Shown: positions 1 to 9,971, counted from the stretch's first letter. The stretch is DNA of 64,000 nt from Planctomycetaceae bacterium (GCA_902630355.1 CACOUL010000011.1:1-64000); one strand, 5' to 3'. A program made the numbers and translations. The notes: a model not told the origin generated them from the letters alone.

Positions 1-147
1 AAGCGCCGCCAAATCGGACCCATTGCAAAGCAGTTCGAGAGCACTACGGGGCAGGGTGGGGTCAGCCTGCGATAGATCCACCCAGCGGCCGTCCCAGCAA
101 CCGGCGACCGAGGGACCGTCGGGAGTGGCATAATTGAGCAAACGCAT
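1..147 (-). CDS. Fumarylacetoacetate hydrolase family protein, N-terminal fragment
   Basis: Only the first 49 codons are inside the window; the gene runs off the left edge. The peptide begins MRLLNYATPDGPSVAG and continues with a WVDLSQADPTLPRS segment. This matches the N-terminal domain of FAH-family enzymes (hydrolases, decarboxylases or isomerases acting on acylpyruvates and related diketo acids), which typically start with MRLLRY and a GVLDG/VVDL pattern. The metal-binding catalytic core lies outside the window, so the substrate cannot be assigned. The ATG is at 145-147. The BON-domain gene lies 77 nt upstream on the same strand. The family call is fairly safe and anything more specific is not. 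Confidence 0.75.
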   Translation of the reverse strand, partial: MRLLNYATPDGPSVAGCWDGRWVDLSQADPTLPRSALELLCNGSDLAAL

Positions 148-224
148 TTTCGATCCCGGGAAGCCTCCCCAAATTCAAAACTTTTCCTGCGTCGAATACC
201 GGACACTCCAGCCTTTAAATCGCA

Positions 225-473
225 CTAATGCCCGTCGTTTTGGACCTCGAGCAAATTTTCGATTTTGCCGACACCCGGCAAATCGCGAAGGCTCTCCTGG
301 GCAATTTGCTTGTGAAAAAAAGAGTCGACTCGACCCGCCAGACGAATGCCACCATCAGCTTCACGAACATCCAAACGGTAAGTTGCAGGAAAGTGGGGAT
401 TTCGCATCAAGACGCGCGCCGCCTCTTGTTCGAGCGCACTTTCTGCAGGGGAGATCGAACTTGAGTCGTTCAT
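225..473 (-). CDS. BON-domain protein
   Basis: A protein of about 82 residues made almost entirely of one BON domain. The N-terminus is helical, followed by a strand with the pattern GGIRLAGRVDSFFHKQIAQE, and then LPGVGKIENLLEV. BON domains occur in OsmY-like periplasmic proteins and in secretins and are thought to bind phospholipid or membrane surfaces. This copy has no signal peptide and no second domain, so a cytoplasmic or accessory role is possible. I chose the ATG at 473 (MNDSSS...) rather than the upstream in-frame start at 491, because the extra residues look like non-coding extension. It may be cotranscribed with the FAH-family gene downstream of it. Confidence 0.75.
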   Translation of the reverse strand: MNDSSSISPAESALEQEAARVLMRNPHFPATYRLDVREADGGIRLAGRVDSFFHKQIAQESLRDLPGVGKIENLLEVQNDGH

Positions 474-736
474 GGGGCGTGACCTTTGCAAAGATTATTG
501 GCAATGGCGCGGTGGATTTTCTCGACACCGCGCTGCATCCGGTTGCAATGGCCTCCCTGCCGATGCCTCTCTCCAGTAAGGTCGAATACTTTGCTTGAAT
601 TACACCATGAAAGAACAATAAAATAAGCAAATTCAACGACGCGACCGGTGGACGTGACGACCGTAACGGGTATACCGATTGGGGTAGGGTGCGATTTCTG
701 GAAATCGCAAATCGATGAGACCAATCAAACGAAACG

Positions 737-1654
737 GTGCATCAAGTGAAAGTTTCACAATTTAACGCGCATGTCGGGACGTTTCTGGCACTCGTCCCGC
801 TTCTTCTCGCCCTGGCGCTGCAGGCCGAGGCGGCGGACGATGGTTTCCAAGTTCAGGCGGACGTCCCTTATGCGGAACGTGGCGGTGAGACGCTCCGCAT
901 GAACCTCTATATCCCCAAGGGCAAAGGACCTTTCCCGGCGGTTTTACTGGTTCACGGGGGCGCGTGGAAAATGGGCAATCGTTGGCACATGCATTCGGTG
1001 GGCCGGCAACTGGCCTCCCGCGGTTACACGGCCGCATCCATCACGTATCGCTTGGCTCCCGAACACCGCTTTCCGGCACAACTGGAAGATTGTGCCGATG
1101 CCGTACGCTTCCTGCGAAGCCACGCCGCGGAATACAAGATAGATCCTCAACGGGTCGGAGGTTTCGGTTACTCGGCCGGCGGCCACCTGGTGAGTTTGCT
1201 CGGCGTCTGCGGGGAGAACGCGCCATTCCCGTTTCTCGCTCCGAACCCACAGCAACCTTCATCGCGTCTGCAGGCCGTGGTCGGCGGAGGGGCGCCCTGC
1301 GATTTCGACTGGATCGATGAAGACCAGCCGACGCTCGCCTACTGGTTGGGGGACACGCGAAAAAACATTCCGAAGATTTATGAGAAAGCATCTCCAGAAA
1401 CTTTTGTGTCGCCCGACGACCCGCCCATGTTTTTCTATCACGGCGCCCAGGATCGATTGGTTCCGCTCGAGAGCCCCCAAAAGATGTCGGCGGCCCTCAA
1501 AGAGGCGGGAGTAAAAACCTCGGTCTACGCGATTCCACGCGCCGGTCATCTCGGTGCCCGTCGTGATCCGGTGAGCATCGAGAAAGCGATCCGCTTTCTC
1601 GACGAGGTCCTCAAAGGGGATGACGAGGAATCGGCGGAGAAAAAAGCTTCGTAA
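737..1654 (+). CDS. Exported alpha/beta-hydrolase (esterase/lipase, BD-FAE-like)
   Basis: A 305-residue secreted hydrolase. A hydrophobic signal peptide occupies about residues 12-32 and ends near AEA. The fold motifs are all present in order: the oxyanion motif HGGAW at 73-77, the nucleophile elbow GYSAGG at 144-149 (Ser146), an acidic residue in HGAQDRLVPL (Asp239), and the catalytic His in AGHLG (His271). This order is typical of alpha/beta-hydrolase fold-3/BD-FAE enzymes, which cleave acyl or aryl esters such as acetylated polysaccharides; planctomycetes carry many of these. The start is GTG at 737 (a second GTG follows at 746), because no ATG occurs before the signal peptide. The substrate is unknown. 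It is followed by selA after 154 nt. Confidence 0.85.
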   Translation: MHQVKVSQFNAHVGTFLALVPLLLALALQAEAADDGFQVQADVPYAERGGETLRMNLYIPKGKGPFPAVLLVHGGAWKMGNRWHMHSVGRQLASRGYTAASITYRLAPEHRFPAQLEDCADAVRFLRSHAAEYKIDPQRVGGFGYSAGGHLVSLLGVCGENAPFPFLAPNPQQPSSRLQAVVGGGAPCDFDWIDEDQPTLAYWLGDTRKNIPKIYEKASPETFVSPDDPPMFFYHGAQDRLVPLESPQKMSAALKEAGVKTSVYAIPRAGHLGARRDPVSIEKAIRFLDEVLKGDDEESAEKKAS

Positions 1655-1674
1655 TCATACCTCGCGTGCGGTGG

Positions 1675-1694
1675 AAACAGACCCCGGCCTGTTT
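1675..1694 (+). terminator. Weak hairpin downstream of the esterase gene
   Basis: AAACAG at 1675-1680 pairs with CTGTTT at 1689-1694 across an 8-nt GC-rich loop, 20 nt after the esterase stop codon. There is no clear T-tract, so termination is only a possibility. Confidence 0.25.
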
Positions 1695-1808
1695 GACGTC
1701 GCCCCTCACCCCTGGTAGCCTCGTAACTGGAGGCGATGCGAAAGGCGCCGCCAGAACATTAATTATTAAGACACGGAAGGATCCTCTTCCCCAATACGGA
1801 AACGCGTT

Positions 1809-3218
1809 ATGGCTCCGAGTGTTCTACGTCATCTTCCCTCGGTAACGGAACTGCTCGAATCAGGGCCTCTCAAGCCGCTCGTCGAGCGGGTCAGTCACAG
1901 TGTGGTGGTGGAGGGTGTCCGATCCTTCCTCGACGATTACCGCCAGGAAGTGGACCCCGCCAGCGACCCGAAAGATGTGCCGCCACTGGCCCAGATGGCC
2001 GAGCGGATTGCCCGAAGAATTTTGCTCGGCGAACGTTCCTCATTGAAACCGGTCATCAATGCCACGGGAATCCTTTTGCATACAGGACTCGGCCGCGCCC
2101 CGCTTGCCGAGGCAGCCATCGACGAGATGGTCACCATGGCGCGCGATTACGCCAGCCTCGAACTCGATCTCCGCAGCGGACAACGGGCAAACCGCTTCGA
2201 CGCCGTCGAGGGGCTCCTCTGCGAAATCACGGGGGCCGAGGCGGCGGCTGTGGTCAACAACAATGCAGGCGCTACCATGCTGACTCTGGCCGCCCTCGGT
2301 GGCGGTCGCGAAGTGATTGTCTCGCGCGGACAATTAGTTGAGATTGGCGGGAGCTACCGCTTACCGGATGTAATGCAAACGAGCGGCGCTGTTCTGAGAG
2401 AGGTCGGCACGACGAATAAGACGCGGCCCGAAGATTACGAAAGTGCGGTGTGCGATAAGACGGCCGCTTTGATGCGAGTCCACCCGAGCAATTTTCTGGT
2501 GGTCGGTTTCACAGCCGATGTCGAGTTGGAGCAATTGATCCGCATCGGAAAAAAACACGATCTTCCGGTGATCGACGATATCGGATCGGGGGCACTGTTC
2601 GATCTTTCCGCCTACGGTATTCGTGATGAACCCATCGCCCGGCAGAGCATCGCAGCAGGCTCCGACGTGGTGCTCTTCAGTGGTGATAAATTGATGGGGG
2701 GCCCTCAGAGCGGCATCATCGTAGGCAAGCGGAAACAGATCGACCGCATCGTCAAGCATCCGATGGCCCGCGCACTGCGGGTCGATAAGATCACGCTTGC
2801 GGCGCTCGGTGCCACACTGCGACTCCTGAGAGACCCACAACAGGCAGCGCATCAGGTTCCGTTGCTTCAACTTTTGGCCACGCCGCTGGATAACCTGCGT
2901 TTGCGCGCCGAGGGCATTGCCACACAACTACAATTGACGGCGGGAATCGCCAAGAGCGAAGCGGTGGAAGAGGAGGCTTTTCTGGGCGGTGGATCGGTTC
3001 CAACGCAAAGCATTAAAACGTGGTGCGTCGCAATTGATCTCGACTCCGAGTCGCTCAACAACTTCCACACGCGATTGCGGACCGGAACACCATCGCTGGT
3101 GGGCCGCGTACAAAAGGGTCAGTTGTTGATCGACCTCCGCAGTGTTCCTCCCCGGCAAGACGAACAAATCGTGCTGGCCGTGAGTCGTGCCGCGACATCG
3201 ACAAGCGGTACGGATTAG
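1809..3218 (+). CDS. selA: L-seryl-tRNA(Sec) selenium transferase (SelA)
   Basis: This PLP enzyme converts Ser-tRNA(Sec) to selenocysteinyl-tRNA(Sec) using selenophosphate. It is 469 residues, which is normal for SelA. The N-terminal helical tRNA-binding region (LPSVTELL at about 9-16) is followed by PVINATGILLHTGLGRAPL at 81-99, the glycine/asparagine-rich VVNNNAGA segment near 148-155, VIDDIGSGAL near 254-263, and the PLP lysine in SGDKLMGGPQSG (Lys294, equivalent to E. coli Lys295). The start is ATG at 1809, with a weak purine-rich site and a small GGAAG/CTTCC hairpin (1775-1790) just upstream. The usual partner selB is not adjacent; the next gene encodes an unrelated secreted protein. The family call is very secure. 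Confidence 0.95.
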   Translation: MAPSVLRHLPSVTELLESGPLKPLVERVSHSVVVEGVRSFLDDYRQEVDPASDPKDVPPLAQMAERIARRILLGERSSLKPVINATGILLHTGLGRAPLAEAAIDEMVTMARDYASLELDLRSGQRANRFDAVEGLLCEITGAEAAAVVNNNAGATMLTLAALGGGREVIVSRGQLVEIGGSYRLPDVMQTSGAVLREVGTTNKTRPEDYESAVCDKTAALMRVHPSNFLVVGFTADVELEQLIRIGKKHDLPVIDDIGSGALFDLSAYGIRDEPIARQSIAAGSDVVLFSGDKLMGGPQSGIIVGKRKQIDRIVKHPMARALRVDKITLAALGATLRLLRDPQQAAHQVPLLQLLATPLDNLRLRAEGIATQLQLTAGIAKSEAVEEEAFLGGGSVPTQSIKTWCVAIDLDSESLNNFHTRLRTGTPSLVGRVQKGQLLIDLRSVPPRQDEQIVLAVSRAATSTSGTD

Positions 3219-3401
3219 CGAAAACAGATCGGTTGCTCCTTTCCGCAGGCCTCACGGTTTTCTCGCTTTATCTGGTTTTTTAATCGGAAGCCTGCACTAC
3301 CTCTGGCATCTCTGAAGCCATTGGGGCAGAATGAGACGCTCGAAACGCATTCTTTCACTTCACTCGGACAAAGGGTTGGCCAAGCTGTGGGCGAGTCGAA
3401 T

Positions 3402-4271
3402 ATGGCGATGAGCTTCGCGTTGAATTTAAAGAAATGTTTTCTTACTGTTGTCGTCCTCTGCCTGCTGACGGCCATGGCGACTACTGCAACCGCGCAGACC
3501 CGCGATATCCCACGGGAGCACCATGGCTGGGGACGCTGTGATCCGGGCGCTTGGCGTACCGCCAGGATTGTGACCGAATCGTTCGATGCCGATGGTCATT
3601 CAACGGGAATGACCACCACGATCGAACGGATCACCCTGCAACGAAGTCGCCGGGGATATGCGATCCTCCGGATCGAGTCGGTACTGGAGGTTGGCGGCAA
3701 AACCTTTGATTCCCCGGTCCGCACCATATCGGTCGGTTACCACGGGGAAGAGATCGGCAATCGGACGCTGATGCAAGAAGTGGGTCCCGCTGAGACGGTG
3801 GTGGAGGGTAAACCGATTCCCTGTCGGGTACGGGAATACGAGATTGAGAGTCCGGGCCAACGCAAGTCGGTCAAGGTACATTATTCGAGCGAGGTCGCAC
3901 CCCACATCCTCAAGCGTGAAACACGCACAACGCTCGGCGAAGGAGAGGACCCGACACACCTGAATCAACTCACGGTCACTGCACTCAATCGACCGCACCC
4001 GGTTCTCGACGAAATTAAAAACGCAACGCACCAAAAAACAGTAAAGACCAACGGGAAGAGTACGGCAACGACGTGGTCGGTCCATGCGGCCGATGTTCCC
4101 GGAGATCTGGTCAGTTATCGCGCAGAGGAAAAAAACAAGAACGGCGACTTAATACGACAGAGCACCATGGAACTAATCGACTATGGATACGATGCCCCGG
4201 CAGATGCCATGGAAGAGGTCCAACAAAAGGTGAGACGTCGGAGCAAACGCCGTTCACGGCGTCGCAGCTAA
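3402..4271 (+). CDS. Exported protein of unknown function
   Basis: About 289 residues with a clear signal peptide: a short basic start, a hydrophobic core (CFLTVVVLCLLTAMA) and a TATAQ cleavage region. The mature part is rich in beta-strand-like alternation and ends in a very basic tail (RRRSKRRSRRRS). I recognise no catalytic motif. The pattern resembles planctomycete periplasmic proteins that are conserved only within the phylum. I chose ATG 3402 (ATG 3408 is also possible) because the open frame back to 3321 adds a non-signal N-terminus. The arginine-rich end might contact nucleic acid or acidic polymer, but that is a guess. Confidence 0.7.
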   Translation: MAMSFALNLKKCFLTVVVLCLLTAMATTATAQTRDIPREHHGWGRCDPGAWRTARIVTESFDADGHSTGMTTTIERITLQRSRRGYAILRIESVLEVGGKTFDSPVRTISVGYHGEEIGNRTLMQEVGPAETVVEGKPIPCRVREYEIESPGQRKSVKVHYSSEVAPHILKRETRTTLGEGEDPTHLNQLTVTALNRPHPVLDEIKNATHQKTVKTNGKSTATTWSVHAADVPGDLVSYRAEEKNKNGDLIRQSTMELIDYGYDAPADAMEEVQQKVRRRSKRRSRRRS

Positions 4272-4451
4272 AACGGCCCGTTGCAAGCGACATCGGCGCC
4301 GTCAGTGATCGGCTCGCGCGATTCGGCAGTCCCCCGTGCGGATTGTGGCGGGTTTATCTCCCGTCGGCCAACAAACCCCATTTGCGTCGGATCACTGATC
4401 GCGTAATAATGCTCGGTCATTCTTTCTTCTACCGTCGAGGAACAGCACGTT

Positions 4452-5939
4452 ATGAATGAACGGATCGCGTATACCGGAATGACCTTTGACGATGTGCTGT
4501 TGGAACCCGGTTACAGCGAAGTCGTCCCTTCGGACGTTTCGGTCAAAACACGCTTAACGCGACAAATCGAACTCGACGTGCCGCTGTTGAGTTCTCCCAT
4601 GGATACCGTGACCGAGAGCAGCATGGCAATCGCTCTGGCCCAGGAGGGCGGACTCGGCATGATTCACAAAAACATGTCGATCGACCGTCAGACAGAAGAA
4701 GTCGATATGGTCAAGCGATCGGCCAACGGCATCATTGTCGATCCCGTGACGCTACCACCGGATGCACGACTGCAAACGGCCCGCAAGTTGATGGATCAAC
4801 ACAATATTTCCGGTGTCCCGGTAACCGATCCCGACGGACACCTGCGGGGCATTCTCACGCGACGGGACCTTCGCTTTCTCGAGAGCTCGGACTTAAAAAT
4901 CGAAGATGTCATGACCCGTGAGAATCTAGTGACAGCGACGGGGACTGTAACGCTTGCGGAAGCTGAGAAAATTTTAATGGCAAAAAAGGTCGAGAAACTT
5001 TTACTGGTTGACGAAGATTACAGACTGACGGGCCTGATTACGATTAAGGACGTCGACATGATGAAAAGCTTCCCGAACGCTTGCAAAGATAGCCAGGGAA
5101 GGTTGCGGGTCGGGGCCGCCGTAGGAGTTCACGACTACGAGCGAGCCGAGAGCCTCATTCGTCAGGGTGTCGACATCCTGGTCGTCGACAGCGCTCACGG
5201 GCACTCCGCCAACGTCATCGAGACTGTTCGAACGATTAAGAAACGATGGGAAATCGATATCATTGCTGGCAATATCGCCACGGCCCAGGGATGCCGGGAC
5301 TTGGTGGACGCGGGTGCCGATGCTGTGAAAGTGGGAATCGGGCCGGGTTCGATTTGCACGACGCGCATTATCTCGGGCGTCGGTGTCCCTCAGATCACAG
5401 CCATTTCCGAGGCTGCGAAGACGATGGCATCGATCGACCAGGAAGTTCCCATCATTGCAGATGGTGGCATTCGCTACAGCGGAGACATCACCAAAGCGAT
5501 TGCGGCAGGAGCCCACGTCGTCATGGTGGGGGGACTCTTGGCCGGTTTGGAGGAGAGCCCCGGGAAACAGATCCTTTATCAAGGACGTACCTTCAAGGTT
5601 TATCGGGGAATGGGCTCTCTCGGCGCGATGGTCAAGGGTTCGAGCGAACGCTATCGGCAGTCCGGAAAAGAAGAGCAACCCGACAAACTGGTCCCCGAAG
5701 GTGTCGAGGGCCGCGTACCCTACAAGGGTCGTTTGAGCCCCTTCGTTTATCAGCTGATCGGCGGGTTGAAGGCGGGAATGGGGTATTGCGGTACCCCGAC
5801 GATCGACAAGCTGAGATCGGAATCGAAGTTCATTCAAGTCACCGCGGCAAGTGTTAGGGAGAGCCATCCGCATGACATCGCCATTACGCAGGAAGCGACA
5901 AACTACAGCACCGAACACTCCGGAAGCGAAGGCAATTAA
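4452..5939 (+). CDS. guaB: Inosine-5'-monophosphate dehydrogenase
   Basis: Catalyses the NAD-dependent oxidation of IMP to XMP, the first committed step of GMP synthesis in the cytoplasm. It is 495 residues, full length. The N-terminal TIM-barrel start [19 protein letters not shown] is followed by two CBS domains (about 97-205, e.g. [12 protein letters not shown]), and the catalytic loop GPGSICTTR contains Cys302. [18 protein letters not shown] and the flap region [11 protein letters not shown] follow. GAGGAA at 4437-4442 lies 9 nt before the ATG and acts as a good ribosome binding site. The last 68 nt overlap the start of the next gene in another frame. No guaA is nearby. Confidence 0.97.
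   Translation: MNERIAYTGMTFDDVLLEPGYSEVVPSDVSVKTRLTRQIELDVPLLSSPMDTVTESSMAIALAQEGGLGMIHKNMSIDRQTEEVDMVKRSANGIIVDPVTLPPDARLQTARKLMDQHNISGVPVTDPDGHLRGILTRRDLRFLESSDLKIEDVMTRENLVTATGTVTLAEAEKILMAKKVEKLLLVDEDYRLTGLITIKDVDMMKSFPNACKDSQGRLRVGAAVGVHDYERAESLIRQGVDILVVDSAHGHSANVIETVRTIKKRWEIDIIAGNIATAQGCRDLVDAGADAVKVGIGPGSICTTRIISGVGVPQITAISEAAKTMASIDQEVPIIADGGIRYSGDITKAIAAGAHVVMVGGLLAGLEESPGKQILYQGRTFKVYRGMGSLGAMVKGSSERYRQSGKEEQPDKLVPEGVEGRVPYKGRLSPFVYQLIGGLKAGMGYCGTPTIDKLRSESKFIQVTAASVRESHPHDIAITQEATNYSTEHSGSEGN
5856..5863 (+). promoter_or_regulatory. Shine-Dalgarno sequence inside guaB for the following gene
   Basis: AGGGAGAG lies 8 nt upstream of the ATG at 5872, within the last codons of guaB. 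It decides the start of the next gene in favour of an overlapping start, and it implies ribosome entry before guaB terminates. Confidence 0.6.
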
Positions 5940-7734
5940 GCGTGCGACGCCGCACTCGATTGCCACCCGGTTGTTGGTTTTCTCCTCGTTCACACTCTCT
6001 CTCGCGTGCGCGCCGACTGCAGTGCACGCCACCGATTGGTCACCCCGATCGCGACCGCTGCCGCGCAGCGAGGCAAAGCCCACCATCGTAAAAAGTTCGA
6101 ATGATGGCTGGGAAAGCCGGGACAACGGACAAGTGTCGCCTCGCACCGCACGCCAGATCCGACCCGCCTCGTCTCGTCAGGATACTGTCCCGCAGAGCAT
6201 ACTCGATAATCCGTTCGACGATCGGGAAACCGAAAAAAACGGAGCGAAGCGGAATCGCGACGAGAGCAACAGGACCACGGCGGAAGAGGCCGATACTACG
6301 ACCTCTCGATTCCCGAACCGGTCACAGTCGAGCGCTCGACCAATCGGACAGACGCGAGATACTGCCTTTCGTTTCGTCGATGGACGAATCTCGCCTCCGG
6401 CCGAACGACTGGAGTTTCCCGCCTCGCAAATGATCGTCCTCGAGTCGAAGACGTCCACCGCGCCGCAGGTCATCACCTTGTTGCCAGCCCGGGCGGAAGG
6501 CACCGACGCGGGTGATGCGACGGCAGAGAATACCGATGCGAAGGACGCAAAGAAAATCGAATTGATCGATCAGACACCGGCATGGGAAGAACAACCGACC
6601 GTGAGGATTGCCGCATCGCCCTCGCTCGCGGAAGATGAAAAATCGATCGTGGTGCAAACCATTTCTCGGGAGAGCGAAGCGAGCGATGAGCCGATTCATC
6701 TCACACCCCGACAGACCACGCAAACGACACCGCTCGTCGAGAATGATGCGTTGGCAGGTGACAGCGGCAGGCAGCCCCTCTCTCTCGGTTCCGAGCGCGA
6801 AAGCCGACCGCAAAGTGAGTTAAGCATCCTCACCCCTCCCTCAGAGCGAGGTGAGGCTCCTGAGTCTCCAAAACCGGATGCCAAAAAACAAGTTTCTGAA
6901 GATACTTCAGATCGCGAACCGCAGAGTACTCCGGGCGAGGACCAACAGACCGAAGCGACTCCACCACAAGAGCCGGTGTCCTCCCCAAGGCCAGCGGAAA
7001 CCGAAAAGCCTGCCGAGTTGGTGGTCCCCACCGGGACAGAGAAGGCGGCAGAGCCACCAGCCAAACCTCAACGTCCGGCGCCACCACCATTCGATTCGTT
7101 GGAACTCGACCCCGAAAAACCGATTACCCCTCCCGTGGCCGCACCGCGGCTAACGCCCGATGCACCGTCACCTGCAGCGCCATCGTCTGCAGCACCGCCG
7201 TCTGCCGGTCCGTCGATCACGGCACCGCCGATCACGGCAGCGACGGATGGGTACGAGCGGGACTGCCGGATTTCGCGCGAGTACCTGCTCAATCGAACCC
7301 TCGCTGATATTAATCTCGATATCGCGGTGGCAGGGGTGCCGGGTGAAGATTTTCCCGTATCGTGCGATATCGAAACGCATCAGATTCCGATCAACGGTTA
7401 TCGACTCGGTCAGCAGGAGCCGCTCAACTTTGCCTGGACCGCATCGGGGCTCTGCCACAAACCGCTCTATTTCCGCGAACTTCAAGCCGAGCGTTACGGA
7501 CACACCATCGGTCCGATCTCTCAGCCGTTCCTCTCGGCGGCACACTTTTTCTGCAACGCGGCGGTGCTGCCGTACAAAATGGGAATGCGACCACCGCAGG
7601 AGTGCGTGTACGCCCTGGGGCACAATTGGCCGGGTGACCCGGCTCCGCGGTACCTGCCCGCCGTGCCGATTTCGCTGCGAGGCGGCATCATGCAGGCAGG
7701 CGCAGTCCTGGGAGCGGTTTACGTACTGCCCTGA
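5872..7734 (+). CDS. Secreted linker-rich protein with conserved planctomycete C-terminal domain
   Basis: About 620 residues. The N-terminus is basic, then hydrophobic ([14 protein letters not shown]), with a cleavage-like AVHA site, so it is exported. Residues from about 45 to 460 are low-complexity, rich in Pro, Glu, Thr, Ser and Ala, and almost certainly disordered. The C-terminal 150 residues are ordered and cysteine-containing, with segments such as [30 protein letters not shown] and [18 protein letters not shown] associate this pattern with a domain found repeatedly in planctomycete hypothetical proteins, of unknown function. The start at 5872 is supported by AGGGAGAG in guaB and by the signal peptide. 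Coupling to guaB is probably positional rather than functional. Confidence 0.75.
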   Translation: MTSPLRRKRQTTAPNTPEAKAIKRATPHSIATRLLVFSSFTLSLACAPTAVHATDWSPRSRPLPRSEAKPTIVKSSNDGWESRDNGQVSPRTARQIRPASSRQDTVPQSILDNPFDDRETEKNGAKRNRDESNRTTAEEADTTTSRFPNRSQSSARPIGQTRDTAFRFVDGRISPPAERLEFPASQMIVLESKTSTAPQVITLLPARAEGTDAGDATAENTDAKDAKKIELIDQTPAWEEQPTVRIAASPSLAEDEKSIVVQTISRESEASDEPIHLTPRQTTQTTPLVENDALAGDSGRQPLSLGSERESRPQSELSILTPPSERGEAPESPKPDAKKQVSEDTSDREPQSTPGEDQQTEATPPQEPVSSPRPAETEKPAELVVPTGTEKAAEPPAKPQRPAPPPFDSLELDPEKPITPPVAAPRLTPDAPSPAAPSSAAPPSAGPSITAPPITAATDGYERDCRISREYLLNRTLADINLDIAVAGVPGEDFPVSCDIETHQIPINGYRLGQQEPLNFAWTASGLCHKPLYFRELQAERYGHTIGPISQPFLSAAHFFCNAAVLPYKMGMRPPQECVYALGHNWPGDPAPRYLPAVPISLRGGIMQAGAVLGAVYVLP

Positions 7735-7841
7735 CGCGGCGTTGCTTAAAAAAACCACACCCGGTTAACCCGCATCCCCCATGACGGCAGGAGGGACTCG
7801 CTGGCGACACCGCCGGGACAGGGGAAAACACCTCGCTGCGT

Positions 7842-9704
7842 TCATGGCGATGGATACAGACGATCGTCTAAGTGACTGAGCATCGTCTTGATCTGCTGGA
7901 TCGAATCCAGAGCGGTTTCTTCGCCCACCGCCGACAGTTGGTCGGTCTTGGCAAATTCCGTCAACTGGAAATTGGAGACGTCGGGCTCGATCACAATATC
8001 GGCCGGCTGAACCCCGATCGAGTTCATGTTCACGCTCTGGACCAGGTAGCTTCGCAAGACGGTTTGCAGGGTCGAGGCCCTTTTCATGCATGCCGTCGGC
8101 GTATCGGGACGGTTTCTCGCAAATTCGTGTTGCATCTTGGTCGTCACGCTGACGGCAATCACGAAATTGCATCCCTGCGCGACCAGGACATCGGCAGGGA
8201 CGTTGTTAATCAATCCCCCGTCGACCAGTGCTTGGCCCTCCCGGTTAATTGGCGCCGCGAGAACCGGCAGGTTGATACTCTCGATGATGCCATGAACGGC
8301 ATCACCCTCGTTCCGGGTCACGGCCTGCCCCGTCACCAGATCAACGGTAATCGAATGGACCGGAAGTGGCAGTTGTTGCAGACACCTGTTGCCCAGGTAT
8401 TTTCTCAGCATCGGATCAAACTGGCCCGTCCTGTATTTGTACAGCAGGTACCAATGTTCCCCACGGGGCAGATGCCGGAAGAACCAGGACGGTCGCAAAT
8501 CATTCACAAACCGGTCCACGGCGTAGTCGACGGCCATGCCCGATCCGTAAACTATCCCGGTCATCGCTCCCGCGCTCGTCCCGGCGATCCTGTCGACGAC
8601 GATCCCATTTTGCTCCAATACTTTGAGTACGCCCAGGTGAGCCATCCCCCGGGCAGCGCCACCCCCCAGGGCGACGCCGATTTGCACCCCGCGGAGGAAT
8701 TGGATCAGACGCTGGAGGCCATAACTCAATACCTTCCCCTGTTCCGGCAACAGTTTCGCACGACAGATCTTGAAGTCACGGGCTGCCAGGTCGCGCAAGT
8801 CAGAGGCGAGCGGTGCTTCTTCACCGTCCAGTAACCAGACCACGTTGATCTTATTTCGCCAACCGGGCGACCGATCCAATAACTTCTGCAACACGGGAAT
8901 CGAGGCCTGCCAATTCTCTGCTGTGACGCACCAGAAAACCTGTTCACAGACTTCGACCAGGTTGCCGGCTCGCTGAATATCGTACGACGTGGCCAACTCG
9001 CAGACGACCCGCTGAGAATCGGCTAACCATTCACTGACCAAACGGCGGATCTCTTCCGGCCCCAGTTGGTCCTCACCCTCGCTCGGCGCTACTCGCATCC
9101 GAACCTCTTCTACCGGCCGGCGGTCACGGTCATCGGTCAACAAGCAGGGCGACTCTCCCAACGAGCCAAGTCGCTTTAGCAACTGCGTCGTCAGCTGACG
9201 TGTGTCTGGAGATTGATGAAAGAGGGCAATCATTCGGGCGCGAACGGGTGGCCGGTCCTGAAAAAGATTCGCCTTGATGGAAGTTGCCAGAATCCGCAAC
9301 CAGTTCAGCAGGAATTGATCGTACTTCTTCGTTAATTCCAGGCAGCGCGCGTAATCGAAACGGAGCAAGGTCGACGGATCCGCCGCGACGCAATCGATCG
9401 GCATCGGCTCCCCCAGGGCAGCCGAAAGCCCTCCAAACTGTCCGCCCGCGATCTGGTAACGGGTCAACAGGGCTTTCCCTTGCACGTCAAAGACATCCTG
9501 CTTCAATCGGCCATGGACGATCAGGAAAACGGCCGTCATCGGTTGATCACGCCGATGAATCGCGTGCCCCGGTTCCGCGACAACCACCTCGGCGGCGTCA
9601 GCGATCTCACGACACGCCTGCTCGCTCAAACCATGGGAACAGGGGTGGGTTTTAAACAGCAGGTAGGGATCTCTGTTCAATTTACCGCTCGGGGCATAGG
9701 TCAA
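7842..9704 (-). CDS. Cyclic-nucleotide-binding-domain patatin-like phospholipase
   Basis: 620 residues with two recognisable domains. Residues about 36-130 form a cNMP-binding/Crp-like beta-roll (FLIVHGRLKQDVFD, GGQFGGLSAALGE). Residues about 340-560 form a patatin domain with the oxyanion loop GGGAARG (347-353), the nucleophile motif GTSAG (Ser377) and the catalytic Asp in DGG (Asp495), so the Ser-Asp dyad is intact. This layout resembles the neuropathy-target-esterase/RssA-like group, lysophospholipases gated by a regulatory domain. No transmembrane helix is obvious. The start is TTG at 9704; an in-frame TGA lies not far upstream and AGGAG occurs 16 nt before it. It is convergent with the preceding gene; the FmdB gene lies 36 nt upstream. 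Confidence 0.9.
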   Translation of the reverse strand: MTYAPSGKLNRDPYLLFKTHPCSHGLSEQACREIADAAEVVVAEPGHAIHRRDQPMTAVFLIVHGRLKQDVFDVQGKALLTRYQIAGGQFGGLSAALGEPMPIDCVAADPSTLLRFDYARCLELTKKYDQFLLNWLRILATSIKANLFQDRPPVRARMIALFHQSPDTRQLTTQLLKRLGSLGESPCLLTDDRDRRPVEEVRMRVAPSEGEDQLGPEEIRRLVSEWLADSQRVVCELATSYDIQRAGNLVEVCEQVFWCVTAENWQASIPVLQKLLDRSPGWRNKINVVWLLDGEEAPLASDLRDLAARDFKICRAKLLPEQGKVLSYGLQRLIQFLRGVQIGVALGGGAARGMAHLGVLKVLEQNGIVVDRIAGTSAGAMTGIVYGSGMAVDYAVDRFVNDLRPSWFFRHLPRGEHWYLLYKYRTGQFDPMLRKYLGNRCLQQLPLPVHSITVDLVTGQAVTRNEGDAVHGIIESINLPVLAAPINREGQALVDGGLINNVPADVLVAQGCNFVIAVSVTTKMQHEFARNRPDTPTACMKRASTLQTVLRSYLVQSVNMNSIGVQPADIVIEPDVSNFQLTEFAKTDQLSAVGEETALDSIQQIKTMLSHLDDRLYPSP

Positions 9705-9740
9705 CGTACTGCCTTGATAGCCATCTCCTGAGAGAACGAC

Positions 9741-9971
9741 TCATCCACATTCTGGCAAGCCACAGCCACCGCCCCCACAAGGGCCTCTGCCGATCGGCAG
9801 GCTTTCGCACGACGCCCCGTTCTCTTGGCGTCCTCGCGGTATCGCTGGCAGACTCAACAATTTGTCGAGTTGCTCCCCCGCACAGGACGGGCACCGTGGA
9901 ACCTCATCGGATCGCAAAAGCACCTCAAACTCTTTGTGGCAATCCCGACAGGCAAAATCAAAAATAGGCAT
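9741..9971 (-). CDS. FmdB-family zinc ribbon protein
   Basis: A 76-residue protein beginning MPIFDFACRDCHKEFE, with CxxC at 8-11 and CPSC at 27-30. This is the FmdB/CxxC_CXXC_SSSS zinc-ribbon fold, a family of putative regulatory proteins with no settled biochemical function. The C-terminus is Gly/Cys-rich (GRGPCGGGGCGLPECG), as is common in FmdB proteins, and could bind a second metal. It lies 36 nt upstream of the patatin gene on the same strand and is divergent from nnrE. The ATG is at 9969-9971. Confidence 0.9.
   Translation of the reverse strand: MPIFDFACRDCHKEFEVLLRSDEVPRCPSCAGEQLDKLLSLPAIPRGRQENGASCESLPIGRGPCGGGGCGLPECG

Noticed and set aside
134-598. Plus-strand open frame over the BON gene
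   Set aside because: It is the opposite-strand shadow of a convincing BON domain and the FAH start; its composition is Arg/Pro-rich, as expected for antisense frames.
1809-3218. A selenoprotein gene near selA
   Set aside because: I looked for neighbouring frames interrupted by a single TGA and continuing with the same family; none was found in this window.
5001-6146. 381-residue minus-strand open frame inside guaB
   Set aside because: Antisense to the conserved guaB coding sequence; no domain features.
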